In this document: one piece after another, positions 25,675-34,080 of the stretch
Position numbering within the stretch: position 1 is the first letter of the stretch
Layout of the letters: the number at the start of each line of letters is the position of its first letter
Assembly: GCF_029714945.1 (NCBI RefSeq)
Contig: NZ_CP121634.1
Location: 2,811,001-2,875,000 of the forward strand
Origin: Bradyrhizobium sp. CIAT3101
GTDB lineage: Bacteria; Pseudomonadota; Alphaproteobacteria; Rhizobiales; Xanthobacteraceae
Direction: 5' to 3'
DNA: 64,000 nt
Program-made: the position numbers and the translations under genes
The notes under the pieces: model-generated
Told to the model about the DNA's origin: nothing
Database searches by the model: none
Seen by the model: the letters and a program-made list of their open reading frames with translations, nothing else

Positions 25675-26469
25675 CTATTCCCTGATCAGGCGCTCACGGT
25701 TCTTTGCCTTGTCGAAATTCTTGGCCCGGTCAAGGCCGATCGGCGCAATCAGCCTGGCGGAGGCGAGATCGGCGCCGTCGAAATCGGCGTCGATGATGGT
25801 CGTGCCGGTCAGGTCGGCGCCGCCGAGCTGAGCGTTCCTGAGCGACGCGCCGGTCAGGTCGGCCCCCTTGAGGGAAGCAAATTCGAGGTCAACCCGGGAC
25901 AGGTCGGCGTTGCGCGCGTTCAACCGCGCCAGATTGGAAGATCGCAGCACGGCGCGCATCAGTCCCATCGACTGGTTGCGCATGTCGGCACCGAGATGCG
26001 CATCCGCAATCGACGCGCCGACCAGGCTCGCGCCGCTGAGATCGGCCGCAATGCGCGCACCGGTCAGATCGGCGCCGTCGAGGCGAGCGCGTGCCATCTG
26101 TGAGGCGAACAGATTGGCCCCCTTCAGGCTCGCGCCCGTGAGATCCGCATCCAACAGCCACGCCTGATCGAGGACCGCACCGTCAAGCCGGGCGCCGGCG
26201 AGTTTCGTCTTGTTGAGCCGTGCCGCGCGGAGGATGGCCTTGGTTAGGTCGAGACCACTGAGATCGAGCCCCGATAGTCGCTTGCCGGTCAAATCGGCGG
26301 GCGCGCCGGCGCTCGCATTGGCAAGCGTCGCCTCGACCTCCTGCCGGCTCATCTCGGCGGAGACCATTGCAGGCGACGTCAGATCGAGGTCCCGCATCAT
26401 GTCCTGCGCGCGCGATGTTGGTGCGAGCAGAGCGAGGCCAAGCGCCGTCAGGGCGATCGTTCGCTTCAT
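25675..26469 (-). CDS. Exported pentapeptide-repeat protein
   Basis: 264 residues with a signal peptide (MKRTIALTALGLALLAPTSRA). Two long runs of A(D/N)LXX-type pentapeptide repeats follow (ADLTGASLKGANLFASQMAR, ADLSGASLVGASIADAHLG, ADLTGASLRNAQLGGADLTG), which should form a right-handed quadrilateral helix. The first part (DMMRDLDLTSPAMVSAEMSRQEV) is unique. The periplasmic location is unusual for DNA-gyrase-protecting relatives, so that role is unlikely. It lies downstream of an ABC transporter operon. Confidence 0.8.
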   Translation of the reverse strand: MKRTIALTALGLALLAPTSRAQDMMRDLDLTSPAMVSAEMSRQEVEATLANASAGAPADLTGKRLSGLDLSGLDLTKAILRAARLNKTKLAGARLDGAVLDQAWLLDADLTGASLKGANLFASQMARARLDGADLTGARIAADLSGASLVGASIADAHLGADMRNQSMGLMRAVLRSSNLARLNARNADLSRVDLEFASLKGADLTGASLRNAQLGGADLTGTTIIDADFDGADLASARLIAPIGLDRAKNFDKAKNRERLIRE

Positions 26470-26517
26470 CAGAAGACTCCGCTGCGACCCAACCTAGCAC
26501 GCGCCTCGCGCGATTGC

Positions 26518-27258
26518 CTATGAGACATCCCGCCCGGCGCGTTCGTCGCCTTGTTCCGCCTGGATGCGCAGCGCAAGCCCCGCCCTGATCGCCGCAATCT
26601 CGGCTTCGCCGCGTTCGGCGCGCGGGATGGCAATCGGCACCTCCTGCACGATGCGCGCCGGGCGCGGCGACAGGAAGAACAGGCGGTCGCCGAGACGGAT
26701 GGCATCGTCGAGGCTGTGGGTGACGAGCAGCGTCATCACGGAGCGGCTCGCCACCAGTGTCGCGATCTCGTCGCGCAGGCGGCCGGCGAGCGCGTCGTCG
26801 AGCGAGGCGAGCGGCTCGTCGAGCACGAGCAGGTCGGGCTCGACCGCGAAGGCGCGCGCGAGCGCGACGCGGCGGGCGAGGCCCAGCGACAGTTCGCCCG
26901 GGAAGTGGCTGCGGTGCGCCTCCAGCTCCAGGATCTTGAACAGCTCCGACAGCTTGGCGTCGGCAACATCGGGTGCTGCCAATCGCACGTTCTGCTCGAC
27001 CGATCGCCACGGCAGCAGGCGCGGCTCCTGGAACACCATGCCGATCCGCACCTCCGGCGGGCGCGCGACATGGCCGTCGAAATCGCGATCGAGCCCGAGG
27101 ATGATGCGCAGCATCGTGCTCTTGCCGCAGCCTGAGGGGCCGATCAGCACGCCGACCTCGCCGGACTGCAGCGCGAATTTAACGGGTGCCAGCACCTCGT
27201 GCGTTCCGCCCGCGGCACTTTTGAAAGTCTTGCCTGTGATCTCGACCTCAAGCCGCAC
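26518..27258 (-). CDS. ABC transporter ATPase, nitrate/sulfonate/taurine type
   Basis: 246 residues with Walker A GPSGCGKST, Q-loop EPRLLPW, signature LSLGLARR and Walker B LLVLDEP. Resembles SsuB/TauB/NrtD subunits. Its start overlaps the end of the permease gene by 11 bases, giving the order binding protein, permease, ATPase. The substrate is not predictable from the ATPase. Confidence 0.9.
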   Translation of the reverse strand: MRLEVEITGKTFKSAAGGTHEVLAPVKFALQSGEVGVLIGPSGCGKSTMLRIILGLDRDFDGHVARPPEVRIGMVFQEPRLLPWRSVEQNVRLAAPDVADAKLSELFKILELEAHRSHFPGELSLGLARRVALARAFAVEPDLLVLDEPLASLDDALAGRLRDEIATLVASRSVMTLLVTHSLDDAIRLGDRLFFLSPRPARIVQEVPIAIPRAERGEAEIAAIRAGLALRIQAEQGDERAGRDVS

Positions 27259-27985
27259 GGGGCCGCCACCGCGTTGCGCGGGCCTCGAACGGTTGTACCA
27301 GCGCCGTCTCGATCACGAGCACGACCGCGGCAAATGTCAGGGAATAGGCCAGCAGGCGCGGCGTGTCGAACAGCTGGAAGGCAACGCCGATCTCGAAGCC
27401 GACGCCGTTCGGCCGTCCCAGCAGTTCGGCGACCAGCACGATCTTCCACACCAGCGACAGGCCGGAGCGGGCGGAGGCCGCGATATAGGGCGCAAGCTGC
27501 GGCAGCACGACGTGGCGGAACGCGCGCCAGCGCGGCATCGCGAAGACCATCGCCATCTCGTCCAGCGAACGGTCGAGCGCGCGGGTGCCCTCGCGCAAGG
27601 TGACGACCGCAGTCGGCAGCTTGTTGATGGCAATCGCTGCGATCGCGGCGGTCTCGGTGAGCCCGGCCCAGATATAGGCAAGCACGATCACCACCAGCGC
27701 CGGCAGGTTCAACAGCAGGATCAGCCAGGGATCGCCGAGCCGGTCGGCGAGCTTGACTCGGCCCATCAGATAGCCGATCGCGCTGCCGAGCGACATCGCC
27801 AGCACGAAGGCGAGCGCCACGCGCGCCAGCGTCGCACCGAGATGCAGGAACAGCGCGCCGCTCGACGCTTCCGCGACAATGACATTGAGCACGGCGGGCG
27901 GGGAGGGCAGCTTTGCGCCTCCGACGAACAGTGCGGCGGTCCACCAGATCGCGAGAAACAGGGCGAACGAGAGAAGGCGCAGCAC
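27248..27985 (-). CDS. ABC transporter permease, nitrate/sulfonate/taurine type
   Basis: About 245 residues from a GTG start at 27985 (VLRLLSFALFLAIWW), placed two bases after the stop of the binding-protein gene. It has six hydrophobic segments and the EAA loop (LDEMAMVFAMPRWRAFRHVVLPQLAPYIAASARSG). A longer frame to 28216 exists but runs back through the binding-protein gene and has no membrane character. Confidence 0.88.
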   Translation of the reverse strand: MLRLLSFALFLAIWWTAALFVGGAKLPSPPAVLNVIVAEASSGALFLHLGATLARVALAFVLAMSLGSAIGYLMGRVKLADRLGDPWLILLLNLPALVVIVLAYIWAGLTETAAIAAIAINKLPTAVVTLREGTRALDRSLDEMAMVFAMPRWRAFRHVVLPQLAPYIAASARSGLSLVWKIVLVAELLGRPNGVGFEIGVAFQLFDTPRLLAYSLTFAAVVLVIETALVQPFEARATRWRPRAA

Positions 27986-27986
27986 C

Positions 27987-28982
27987 TCAGTCTCCGGGGA
28001 CGGCGTGATAGAACGTGCCCGGATCGAGCTCGGCCGCCGGACCGACCAGCTCGCGGCCGCCGATCTCGGCCAGCACGCGATAGAGCACGCGCGCGTCCGC
28101 TTCCTCATCGCTGATGTTCCGGCGTGGAATGCCGTCACGATAGCGGTCGCGGTAGGTCTTGAGCATGGCCGGATCGCTCGCGCCGGTGAGCGGGGCGATC
28201 TTGTCCCAGGCCGCATCCGAGGTCACCAGCAACTGCTTGGCCTTGCGGGTCATGGCGATGAAACGCGCCACGGCGTCGCGGTGGCTCGCGGCCCAGCCCT
28301 CGTCGAAGACATAGCCGACGGCAGAGACCGCGCCCTTGGCGCCGAGCTTCGGCAAAATCTCTTCGATGCCGGCGAGGCGCCGAAAACCCTTGGCCTCGAG
28401 CTGGGCGCAGAAATTCCAGAAATTCAGGCTCGCATCCATCTCGCCGTCGAGCGCCTTGGCGGCGATCAAAGGCGGCGCGCCATAGGCGATCGTCGCATCC
28501 GACTTCAGGTCGATGCCGTCCTGCTTCATCCGTGCCTGCAGCAGCAGCCAGCTCTTGTCGAGGGGACCGCCGCCGACGGCGAGCTTGCGGCCCTTCAGAT
28601 CGCCAAGCGTCTTGATCGGTGATGCCGCGGGCACCATCACTGCGCCGAGCGCGCTGGAATAGGGATAGAAGGTGAGCTTGGCGCCGAGCGCGCGCTCGCG
28701 CGACACCCACAGCCAGTCCGACAGCATGATGTCGGCATTGCCGGCGCGCAGCGCGATCTTGCCGGCCTCGGGGCTCGCAAGCTCGGTGACTTCCAGCGCC
28801 AGATTGGCCTCCTTGTCGAGCCCGGCCTCGCGGATGGTGGCCAGTTCCCAGGAGAACGTTCCGGTCTTCTGCACCGCCAGGCGGATGGTGTCGGCGGCAT
28901 GGGCCGCCGTACCCAGCGTCAGCGCCAACGTCGTTGCGAGCGCCAATATTCGTGCCAAAACTCTCATCACCTTGTGAGCCAT
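27987..28982 (-). CDS. ABC transporter substrate-binding protein, NrtA/SsuA type
   Basis: About 331 residues. Starts MAHKVMRVLARILALATT with a signal peptide ending AAHAADTIRLAVQ. It has the SsuA-like features TGTFSWELATIREAG, ELASPEAGKIALRAGNADIMLSDWLWVSRERALG and LKGRKLAVGGGPLDKSW. It should bind a small organic ligand. Embedded in a lanthanide-alcohol island, it might import an alcohol-derived acid, a metal chelator or a cofactor precursor; none of these can be chosen from sequence. MRVLARI at 28967 is an alternative start. Confidence 0.85.
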   Translation of the reverse strand: MAHKVMRVLARILALATTLALTLGTAAHAADTIRLAVQKTGTFSWELATIREAGLDKEANLALEVTELASPEAGKIALRAGNADIMLSDWLWVSRERALGAKLTFYPYSSALGAVMVPAASPIKTLGDLKGRKLAVGGGPLDKSWLLLQARMKQDGIDLKSDATIAYGAPPLIAAKALDGEMDASLNFWNFCAQLEAKGFRRLAGIEEILPKLGAKGAVSAVGYVFDEGWAASHRDAVARFIAMTRKAKQLLVTSDAAWDKIAPLTGASDPAMLKTYRDRYRDGIPRRNISDEEADARVLYRVLAEIGGRELVGPAAELDPGTFYHAVPGD

Positions 28983-29054
28983 TTCCTCGGATAGGGTGCT
29001 TTTCAGGACAATAGGCATAGCATAGCTTCCATCGCAACCAGCGGGAGGACACTC

Positions 29055-29414
29055 ATGAGTTTTGCGGGACAGGTACGACCGATTGTCGCCGCTATGGTCG
29101 TGCTCGCGGCGACCGTCTGCACGGTGCGGGCCGAGGAGGCCAATGATTATCCGACGTCGGCGCGCGCGGAATATGTCTATGGCTGCATGAAAGCCAATGG
29201 TGAGACGCGGCAGGCGATCGAGCAATGCTCCTGCTCGATCGACGTGGTCGCCTCGATTGTCAGCTACGAACGCTATGTCACCGCCGAGACCGCGCTCAGC
29301 ATGTCCCAGGTTCGCGGCAATCTCGGCACCCAGTTCCGGACATCAGAGCAGGCGAATTCGGCCGTGAATGATTTGCGGCGGGCCCAGGCCGAGGCCGAGG
29401 TGAGGTGTTTTTGA
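29055..29414 (+). CDS. Small exported cysteine-containing protein
   Basis: 119 residues with GGGAGGA before the ATG, a signal peptide (MSFAGQVRPIVAAMVVLAAT...VRA) and a helical domain with cysteines at YGCMKANG, EQCSCSID and a terminal RCF. The motif YVYGCMKANGETRQAIEQCSC resembles small periplasmic proteins found near quinoprotein genes, but no function is known. It diverges from the ABC transporter operon. Confidence 0.7.
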   Translation: MSFAGQVRPIVAAMVVLAATVCTVRAEEANDYPTSARAEYVYGCMKANGETRQAIEQCSCSIDVVASIVSYERYVTAETALSMSQVRGNLGTQFRTSEQANSAVNDLRRAQAEAEVRCF

Positions 29415-29465
29415 TTTGTGTCGCTGTGTCTCACCCTCCCCCTCCAGGGGAGGGTGGTCCTCGCC

Positions 29466-30284
29466 TCACGTCCCCGGCTTCTCCACGTCCCACTCGTTGC
29501 GGAACACGTGCCCGTCCGTGTCCTTGGCTTCCGCGCGGAATCGCTTCGCGCCATTGGACACGTAGGTGAAGCGCAGATTGGGATCTTCCGAGATCGAGAT
29601 GCCGCCTTCCATCGACAGTACGGGGCTGTCGTCCTGCGTCAGCTTCAGCTGGTTGATGAAGAAGGCGGGAATGTAGAGCTGCGTGACCTGATCCATCTGC
29701 AGGCCGGAATTGTTGGGATGGCCGATCATGATCTGGGCCTCGCGGATGCGGCTCGCCGGCGCCTCCTCGCGCGCGAACTGCCGGTAGCGCATCTGGCCGA
29801 GGCGGTTCTGGGCTTCCTCCGCGTTCTTCCCCGCCGGGGCCGAGCAACCGCCCGACGCCTTCACATAGGTCTTGGAGACGTAGAGCTGGCCGTCGCTCAG
29901 CTCCGCCACCGCATGAACGTCGGTGTAATTATTGACACGCACGCGCGTGGAGATCTCGGTGACATTGGCATCCGCGCCAAGCTCGAATTTCGCGGCCATC
30001 GGCGCCGGGTTGCGGTCGATCACCAGCGTGATCGATCGGATGCGGCGCGCATCGCCCGGTGACAGCTTGCTGCGCAGGGTCACCGGCACGATCGCCGCGT
30101 CCTCGGCGCGATAGGGCATTTCGATGGCGATGACATCGTTGCCGTCGTTCATCGGACGGTTGCTGAAGATATCCTGCACCAGGCCAGGCCAGGGATCGTA
30201 GGCCTCCTCGGCGCTCGCAGGCAGCGCGAAGGCGATGCCGAGCAACGCGGCGATCAGCGGCAGGCGGCGTGTGCATCCCATCAT
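29466..30284 (-). CDS. Quinoprotein dehydrogenase-associated SoxYZ-like carrier
   Basis: About 272 residues with signal peptide (MMGCTRRLPLIAALLGIAFALPASA). An N-terminal SoxY-like domain (IFSNRPMNDGNDVIAIEMPYRAEDAAIVPVTLR) is followed by a SoxZ-like domain (IMIGHPNNSGLQMDQVTQLYIPAFFINQL). The swinging-arm cysteine lies inside the protein (SGGCSAPAG) instead of at a C-terminal GGCGG as in SoxY. This fused family occurs with PQQ dehydrogenases and is thought to act in a periplasmic relay with the metallohydrolase encoded next to it. Confidence 0.85.
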   Translation of the reverse strand: MMGCTRRLPLIAALLGIAFALPASAEEAYDPWPGLVQDIFSNRPMNDGNDVIAIEMPYRAEDAAIVPVTLRSKLSPGDARRIRSITLVIDRNPAPMAAKFELGADANVTEISTRVRVNNYTDVHAVAELSDGQLYVSKTYVKASGGCSAPAGKNAEEAQNRLGQMRYRQFAREEAPASRIREAQIMIGHPNNSGLQMDQVTQLYIPAFFINQLKLTQDDSPVLSMEGGISISEDPNLRFTYVSNGAKRFRAEAKDTDGHVFRNEWDVEKPGT

Positions 30285-30360
30285 GGTCAGGTTCCTCGGA
30301 GTCAGCGAAGCTGATCTCCTGTGCGGACGACGCAATTATCGGATAAGGGTAGCGCGGCCG

Positions 30361-31287
30361 CTACTCCCATTCAATTTCAGAAAATGCTGCGGTTGCGTTG
30401 CGGGCGTTGTAGTCGTCGAACAGTTCCCAATGCGACCGCTCGGTGGCCGCGGCCTTCTCGGCCGCGGTCCGGATCGGCTCGCCCTTCTTGTTCGAGGCAC
30501 GGACGTCCGACAGCAGCGTCGAGAGATAACGCCGTTCATCCGAGAGCGCGGCAGGCCAGTCGCTCACAGGGCCGTGACCGGGGACGACGCGAACCGCCGG
30601 AACGGCGTCCAGCTCCTTCAGCAGGGCGAGCCAGCCGCGGATGCTGCCATCCATCACCGGGATGTGGCGGAGGAAGACCAGATCGCCTGCGAACAGGGTC
30701 CTAGTCGTCTCGTCGAACACCGTCAGGTCGTTGTCGCTGTGCGCGGTCGGCCAGGCGCGCAAGGTCAGCCGGCGCGATCCGAGATCGAGCGTCATGGTGT
30801 CCCGAACCAGCTCAGTGGGGGGCACGATCTTCACGGGATCGATCAGCTCATCGCCCATGATGCGCCGAAAATTATCGAGGTAATACGGCCCGCGCGTGGC
30901 CAGTGCCTGGGGCAGCTTGCTGTGGCCGACGAAGCTGGTTCCCTCCGCCACAAAGGCCGCATTGCCGAAGACATGGTCGGGATGGCCGTGGGTATTGATG
31001 ACGTAGCGGATCGGCTTGCTGGTACGGGCCCGCACCGCGGCCAGCAGCGCTTCGCCTTCACGAAGGCTGCCGCCGGTATCGATCACGGCCACCGCAGCCT
31101 CGCCGACGATGAAGCCGACATTGGCGATGTCGCCCTCGTTCCCGCGGGTCATCAGGGCGATGGTCCCGGAGTGCACGAAGATTCCCGGTGCAACTTCGCT
31201 CACAGGCAATTCGGCCGCCCCGGCGCGTGCTAGCGTCGCAAGTCCCAGCAGGGACAGGGCTGCGATCTTTGACGTGAGATGCGACAC
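30361..31287 (-). CDS. Quinoprotein relay system zinc metallohydrolase
   Basis: 308-residue metallo-beta-lactamase-fold protein with signal peptide ([24 protein letters not shown]). The zinc site [11 protein letters not shown] is visible, with later ligands in [11 protein letters not shown] and [10 protein letters not shown]. It is related to SoxH. Members encoded beside SoxYZ-like carriers in quinoprotein loci are named quinoprotein relay hydrolases; the true substrate is unproven. It precedes the SoxYZ-like gene on the same strand by 76 bases. Confidence 0.85.
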   Translation of the reverse strand: MSHLTSKIAALSLLGLATLARAGAAELPVSEVAPGIFVHSGTIALMTRGNEGDIANVGFIVGEAAVAVIDTGGSLREGEALLAAVRARTSKPIRYVINTHGHPDHVFGNAAFVAEGTSFVGHSKLPQALATRGPYYLDNFRRIMGDELIDPVKIVPPTELVRDTMTLDLGSRRLTLRAWPTAHSDNDLTVFDETTRTLFAGDLVFLRHIPVMDGSIRGWLALLKELDAVPAVRVVPGHGPVSDWPAALSDERRYLSTLLSDVRASNKKGEPIRTAAEKAAATERSHWELFDDYNARNATAAFSEIEWE

Positions 31288-31413
31288 GTTTCCGCCTCAG
31301 TTCAGGGTTTGCCGCATTGCACTGCAGCACAACAAGCCAACGCGAAGTTTGGCAGAACATGGTGCGTCCTGCGTTGCATGGATAGCATTCGAATGAAATG
31401 AGGAGGAAGCGCG

Positions 31414-32292
31414 ATGGAGGCCGGACGACATCGTCGCTGGTTGATTTCACTGTGTGTGATGGCGGTGTCGTGTGCGATCGGCGACATCGCTCGCGCGCAG
31501 ACGACCGATAGTGGTGACCTCTCGTTCGAGCTGGTCGACCCCAAAGTGCTGCGCGTCTGCGCCGATCCGCGCAATCTGCCGTTCTCCAACGAGAAGGGCG
31601 AGGGCATCGAGAACAAGCTCGCGGAGCTGTTCGCGGACAAGCTTCAGAAGAAGCTCGACTACGTCTTCTTCCCGCAGGCCACGGGCTTCGTGCGCATGAC
31701 GCTGGGTGCGCATCGCTGCGATGTCATCATGGGCTTCCCGCAAGGCGACGACCTCGTGCAGGGCACCAATCCCTATTATCGCACGTCGTATGCGCTGGTT
31801 GCGAAAGCGGGCAGCGGGCTGGAGGACGTCGACACGCTCGAAGACCCGAAGCTGAAAGGCAAGCATGTCGGCATCGTCGCCGGCACGCCGCCTGCGACCA
31901 ATATGGCCATCGCAGGGCTGATGGGCGACGCAAAACCCTATCCGTTGATGATCGACACGCGCTACGACAATTCGGCGCAGGCCATGATCGACGATCTCGC
32001 TGCCGGCAAGATCGACGCCGGCGTGTTGTGGGGACCGATGGCGGGGTACTACGCCAAGAAGGCCGGCTCGCTCCACGTGACGCCGCTGGTGAAGGAAACC
32101 ACCGGCCCCAAACTGGTCTATCGCATCGGCATGGGCGTGCGCGCCGCCGATCAGAACTGGAAGCGTCAGCTCAACAAGCTGATTCAGGAGAACCAGGGCG
32201 AGATCAACAAGATCCTGCTCGACTTCGGCGTGCCGCTGCTGGATGAAAACGACAAGCCGCTCGGTGTGGAGGCGGCCAAGAAGGCGCCATGA
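31414..32292 (+). CDS. Quinoprotein dehydrogenase-associated periplasmic binding protein
   Basis: 292 residues with a signal peptide (LISLCVMAVSCAIGDIARAQ) and a family 3 binding fold: LRVCADPRNLPFSNEKGEGIENKLAELFADKL, then QGTNPYYRTSYALV. It is related to XoxJ/MoxJ. Its stop overlaps the start of the CXXCW-protein gene by four bases, so the two are made together. It is a second XoxJ-like protein in the island, perhaps serving a different dehydrogenase than the one at 19986-20912. Confidence 0.87.
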   Translation: MEAGRHRRWLISLCVMAVSCAIGDIARAQTTDSGDLSFELVDPKVLRVCADPRNLPFSNEKGEGIENKLAELFADKLQKKLDYVFFPQATGFVRMTLGAHRCDVIMGFPQGDDLVQGTNPYYRTSYALVAKAGSGLEDVDTLEDPKLKGKHVGIVAGTPPATNMAIAGLMGDAKPYPLMIDTRYDNSAQAMIDDLAAGKIDAGVLWGPMAGYYAKKAGSLHVTPLVKETTGPKLVYRIGMGVRAADQNWKRQLNKLIQENQGEINKILLDFGVPLLDENDKPLGVEAAKKAP

Positions 32293-32846
32293 GGCGACCT
32301 CTTGCCGCTGCGCTCGTCGCCGCCATGCTGGCGGGGCCGGCTTTGGCGCAGCAGCAGGAGCCGTTCGAGCCCGAGGGCTATCGCACCGACAATTACCGCG
32401 CGCCGGTGCCGGCGACGCTGCAAGGCGCGCGCGTGCTGACGACGGCGGAGACCGAGACGATCTGGCGTGCGAAGAGCGGTGCCTTCATCGACGTGCTGCC
32501 GCGCGCGCCGAAGCCGAAGAACCTGCCTGCGGGCACGGTGTGGCGGGATGCGCCGCGGAAAAACATTCCCGGTAGCGTCTGGCTGCCCGACACAGGCTAC
32601 GGCGCGCTGCCGTCGGCGATGGACGACTATCTTCAGCGCGGTCTTGCGCAAGCCTCGCACGGCAACAAGGCCGCGCTGCTCGTGATCTATTGCCTCGCCG
32701 ATTGCTGGATGTCCTGGAACGCCGCCAAGCGTGCGCTGGCTTACGGCTACTCAAATGTCGCCTGGTACCCTGATGGTACCGACGGCTGGGAGCGCGCGAA
32801 TCTGCCGACGGAGGAGGCACAGCCGGAGCCGCGGCCGGAGCAGTGA
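32289..32846 (+). CDS. PQQ-dependent catabolism-associated CXXCW-motif protein
   Basis: 185 residues with a signal peptide (MRRPLAAALVAAMLAGPALA). A rhodanese-like domain has the active-loop cysteines in YCLADCWMSWNAAKRAL. The family is found almost only in genomes with PQQ-dependent alcohol oxidation; biochemical activity is unknown. It is translationally coupled to the binding protein upstream (ATGA overlap) and followed by a palindromic repeat. Confidence 0.85.
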   Translation: MRRPLAAALVAAMLAGPALAQQQEPFEPEGYRTDNYRAPVPATLQGARVLTTAETETIWRAKSGAFIDVLPRAPKPKNLPAGTVWRDAPRKNIPGSVWLPDTGYGALPSAMDDYLQRGLAQASHGNKAALLVIYCLADCWMSWNAAKRALAYGYSNVAWYPDGTDGWERANLPTEEAQPEPRPEQ

Positions 32847-32874
32847 ATGAAGGGCGTCAGCGAGCGCAGGTGCG

Positions 32875-33014
32875 CTCCCTCGCCCCGTTCTTACGGGGAG
32901 AGGGTTGGGGTGAGGGGCCTCTCTCCACGCGCGACATCGTCGTGAGACCTGTACCCCCTCACCCGGATCGCAAGTGCGATCCGACCTCTCCCCGCAAGCG
33001 GGGAGAGGTGAAGG
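32875..33014. repeat. Nested palindromic intergenic element, second copy type
   Basis: Outer arms: CTCCCTCGCCCCGTTCTTAC followed by GGGGAGAGGGTTGGGGTGAG on the left, and CCCCCTCACCCGGATCGC with CTCTCCCCGCAAGCGGGGAG on the right. An inner GGATCGCAAGTGCGATCC hairpin is present. Same plan as the element at 5061-5213. A fragment with CTCACCCTCCCCCTCCAGG is near 29430-29458. Confidence 0.7.
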
Positions 33015-33020
33015 CAAGCC

Positions 33021-33320
33021 CTACTGCTTCTGCAGCTTCGTCAGCGTGCCCGTGCCATCCGCGTCGGTCGCGGAATATGTCACCCGATCGCCGGCATGGA
33101 CGGAATCCAGCATCGCGGCGTCCTTGGCCTTGTACTGCTGGAGCGCGCCCGCGCCGCCGGCGCTGCCGCCGACCGTGCCCTTCTGCATCTGCTGGATCGA
33201 GATCGTGTTGTTGAGCCGATTGATGCTGGTGACCATTCCGGTCATGTCGTCAGCAAAGGCGGGGGATGCGAGCACGGTGATGGCTGCAGCACCTGCGAGG
33301 ATGAATTTTGCTGTTCCCAT
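33021..33320 (-). CDS. Small exported protein, DUF1344/CusF-like
   Basis: 99 residues with a signal peptide (MGTAKFILAGAAAITVLASPAFA), then a small beta-barrel-like domain (MTGMVTSINRLNNTISIQQ, VHAGDRVTYSATDADGTGTLTKL). It resembles DUF1344-type proteins. No metal-binding Met/His cluster is obvious. It lies downstream of the lut-like operon after a 130-base gap and may or may not be part of it. Confidence 0.7.
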   Translation of the reverse strand: MGTAKFILAGAAAITVLASPAFADDMTGMVTSINRLNNTISIQQMQKGTVGGSAGGAGALQQYKAKDAAMLDSVHAGDRVTYSATDADGTGTLTKLQKQ

Positions 33321-33453
33321 CGAGGCCTCCCGTTACTGGATTCACAGGACAAGCCATCCTAGAACGATTTGGTTCCGGCAGATAGCGCGGCAAACATGAA
33401 TGATCGCGTTGATATCGCGGGAACTTTTATCAAAGCCGTCAGAGGGACTGACG

Positions 33454-34080
33454 CTATTCCATTTCCTGCTGGATAACGCGGCCGAGCGCGAACAGGCGCT
33501 GGTCGATCGTGGTCGGAACCTCGCAGACGAAGCGCACCACCTTGCGGCGATCCTCGAAAATGCGGGTTTCCCAGATCAGCTGGTTGCTCATCGCGTCGAC
33601 CTTGGTGTCGTCGCGCGGCGTCGCGTCCTGCAGCGCCTGGAGCTGGATGGTCTCGTCGCGGATCTTGTCGGCGGCCTCGCGCTGCTTGCGGCTGACGCGT
33701 TCGAGCCCGCTCATGACCTGGGAACGCTGGGCGTTCAGCGTGTCGAACAGGCCGGCGAACAGCAGTTTTGCGTTGGCGGTCTTGTCGGCCGCGGAGCCGC
33801 TCAAGAATTCCTTCACCGACTTTTCGGCGTCATCCAGCGGCGTCTTGCGCGCCGCAAGCTTCGAGACCAGGGCGCTGACCTTGCTGTCGTCCTTCCACTT
33901 GCTCGCGGCGTCGTCGAGCGCAGGACCGGCCCAGACAGCCGCAAGCGAGATCTCGGGCACCTTGGCCTGCGAGCAGGGCCAGTCGGGATAGCGCGGATCG
34001 GCTGCGCGCGCGGCGGCGGTCGAGACCGCAAACGCAAGCGCTGCCATGGCAAGTGTCCGAGCAAGTGTTCGAACCGTCAT
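33454..34080 (-). CDS. Exported protein of the lut-like transport operon
   Basis: 208 residues with signal peptide (MTVRTLARTLAMAALAFAVSTAAARA), then a mostly helical domain starting DPRYPDWPCSQAKVPEISLAAVWAGPAL, with coiled-coil character (LSKLAARKTPLDDAEKSVKEF). The start overlaps the permease gene end (ATGA). Methylorubrum lut operons also carry uncharacterised exported proteins near the ABC genes. It is the last gene of this operon. Confidence 0.78.
   Translation of the reverse strand: MTVRTLARTLAMAALAFAVSTAAARAADPRYPDWPCSQAKVPEISLAAVWAGPALDDAASKWKDDSKVSALVSKLAARKTPLDDAEKSVKEFLSGSAADKTANAKLLFAGLFDTLNAQRSQVMSGLERVSRKQREAADKIRDETIQLQALQDATPRDDTKVDAMSNQLIWETRIFEDRRKVVRFVCEVPTTIDQRLFALGRVIQQEME

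Noticed and set aside
25675..26469. Pentapeptide protein as quinolone-resistance gyrase protector
   Set aside because: It has a signal peptide and would be periplasmic, so it should not meet gyrase.
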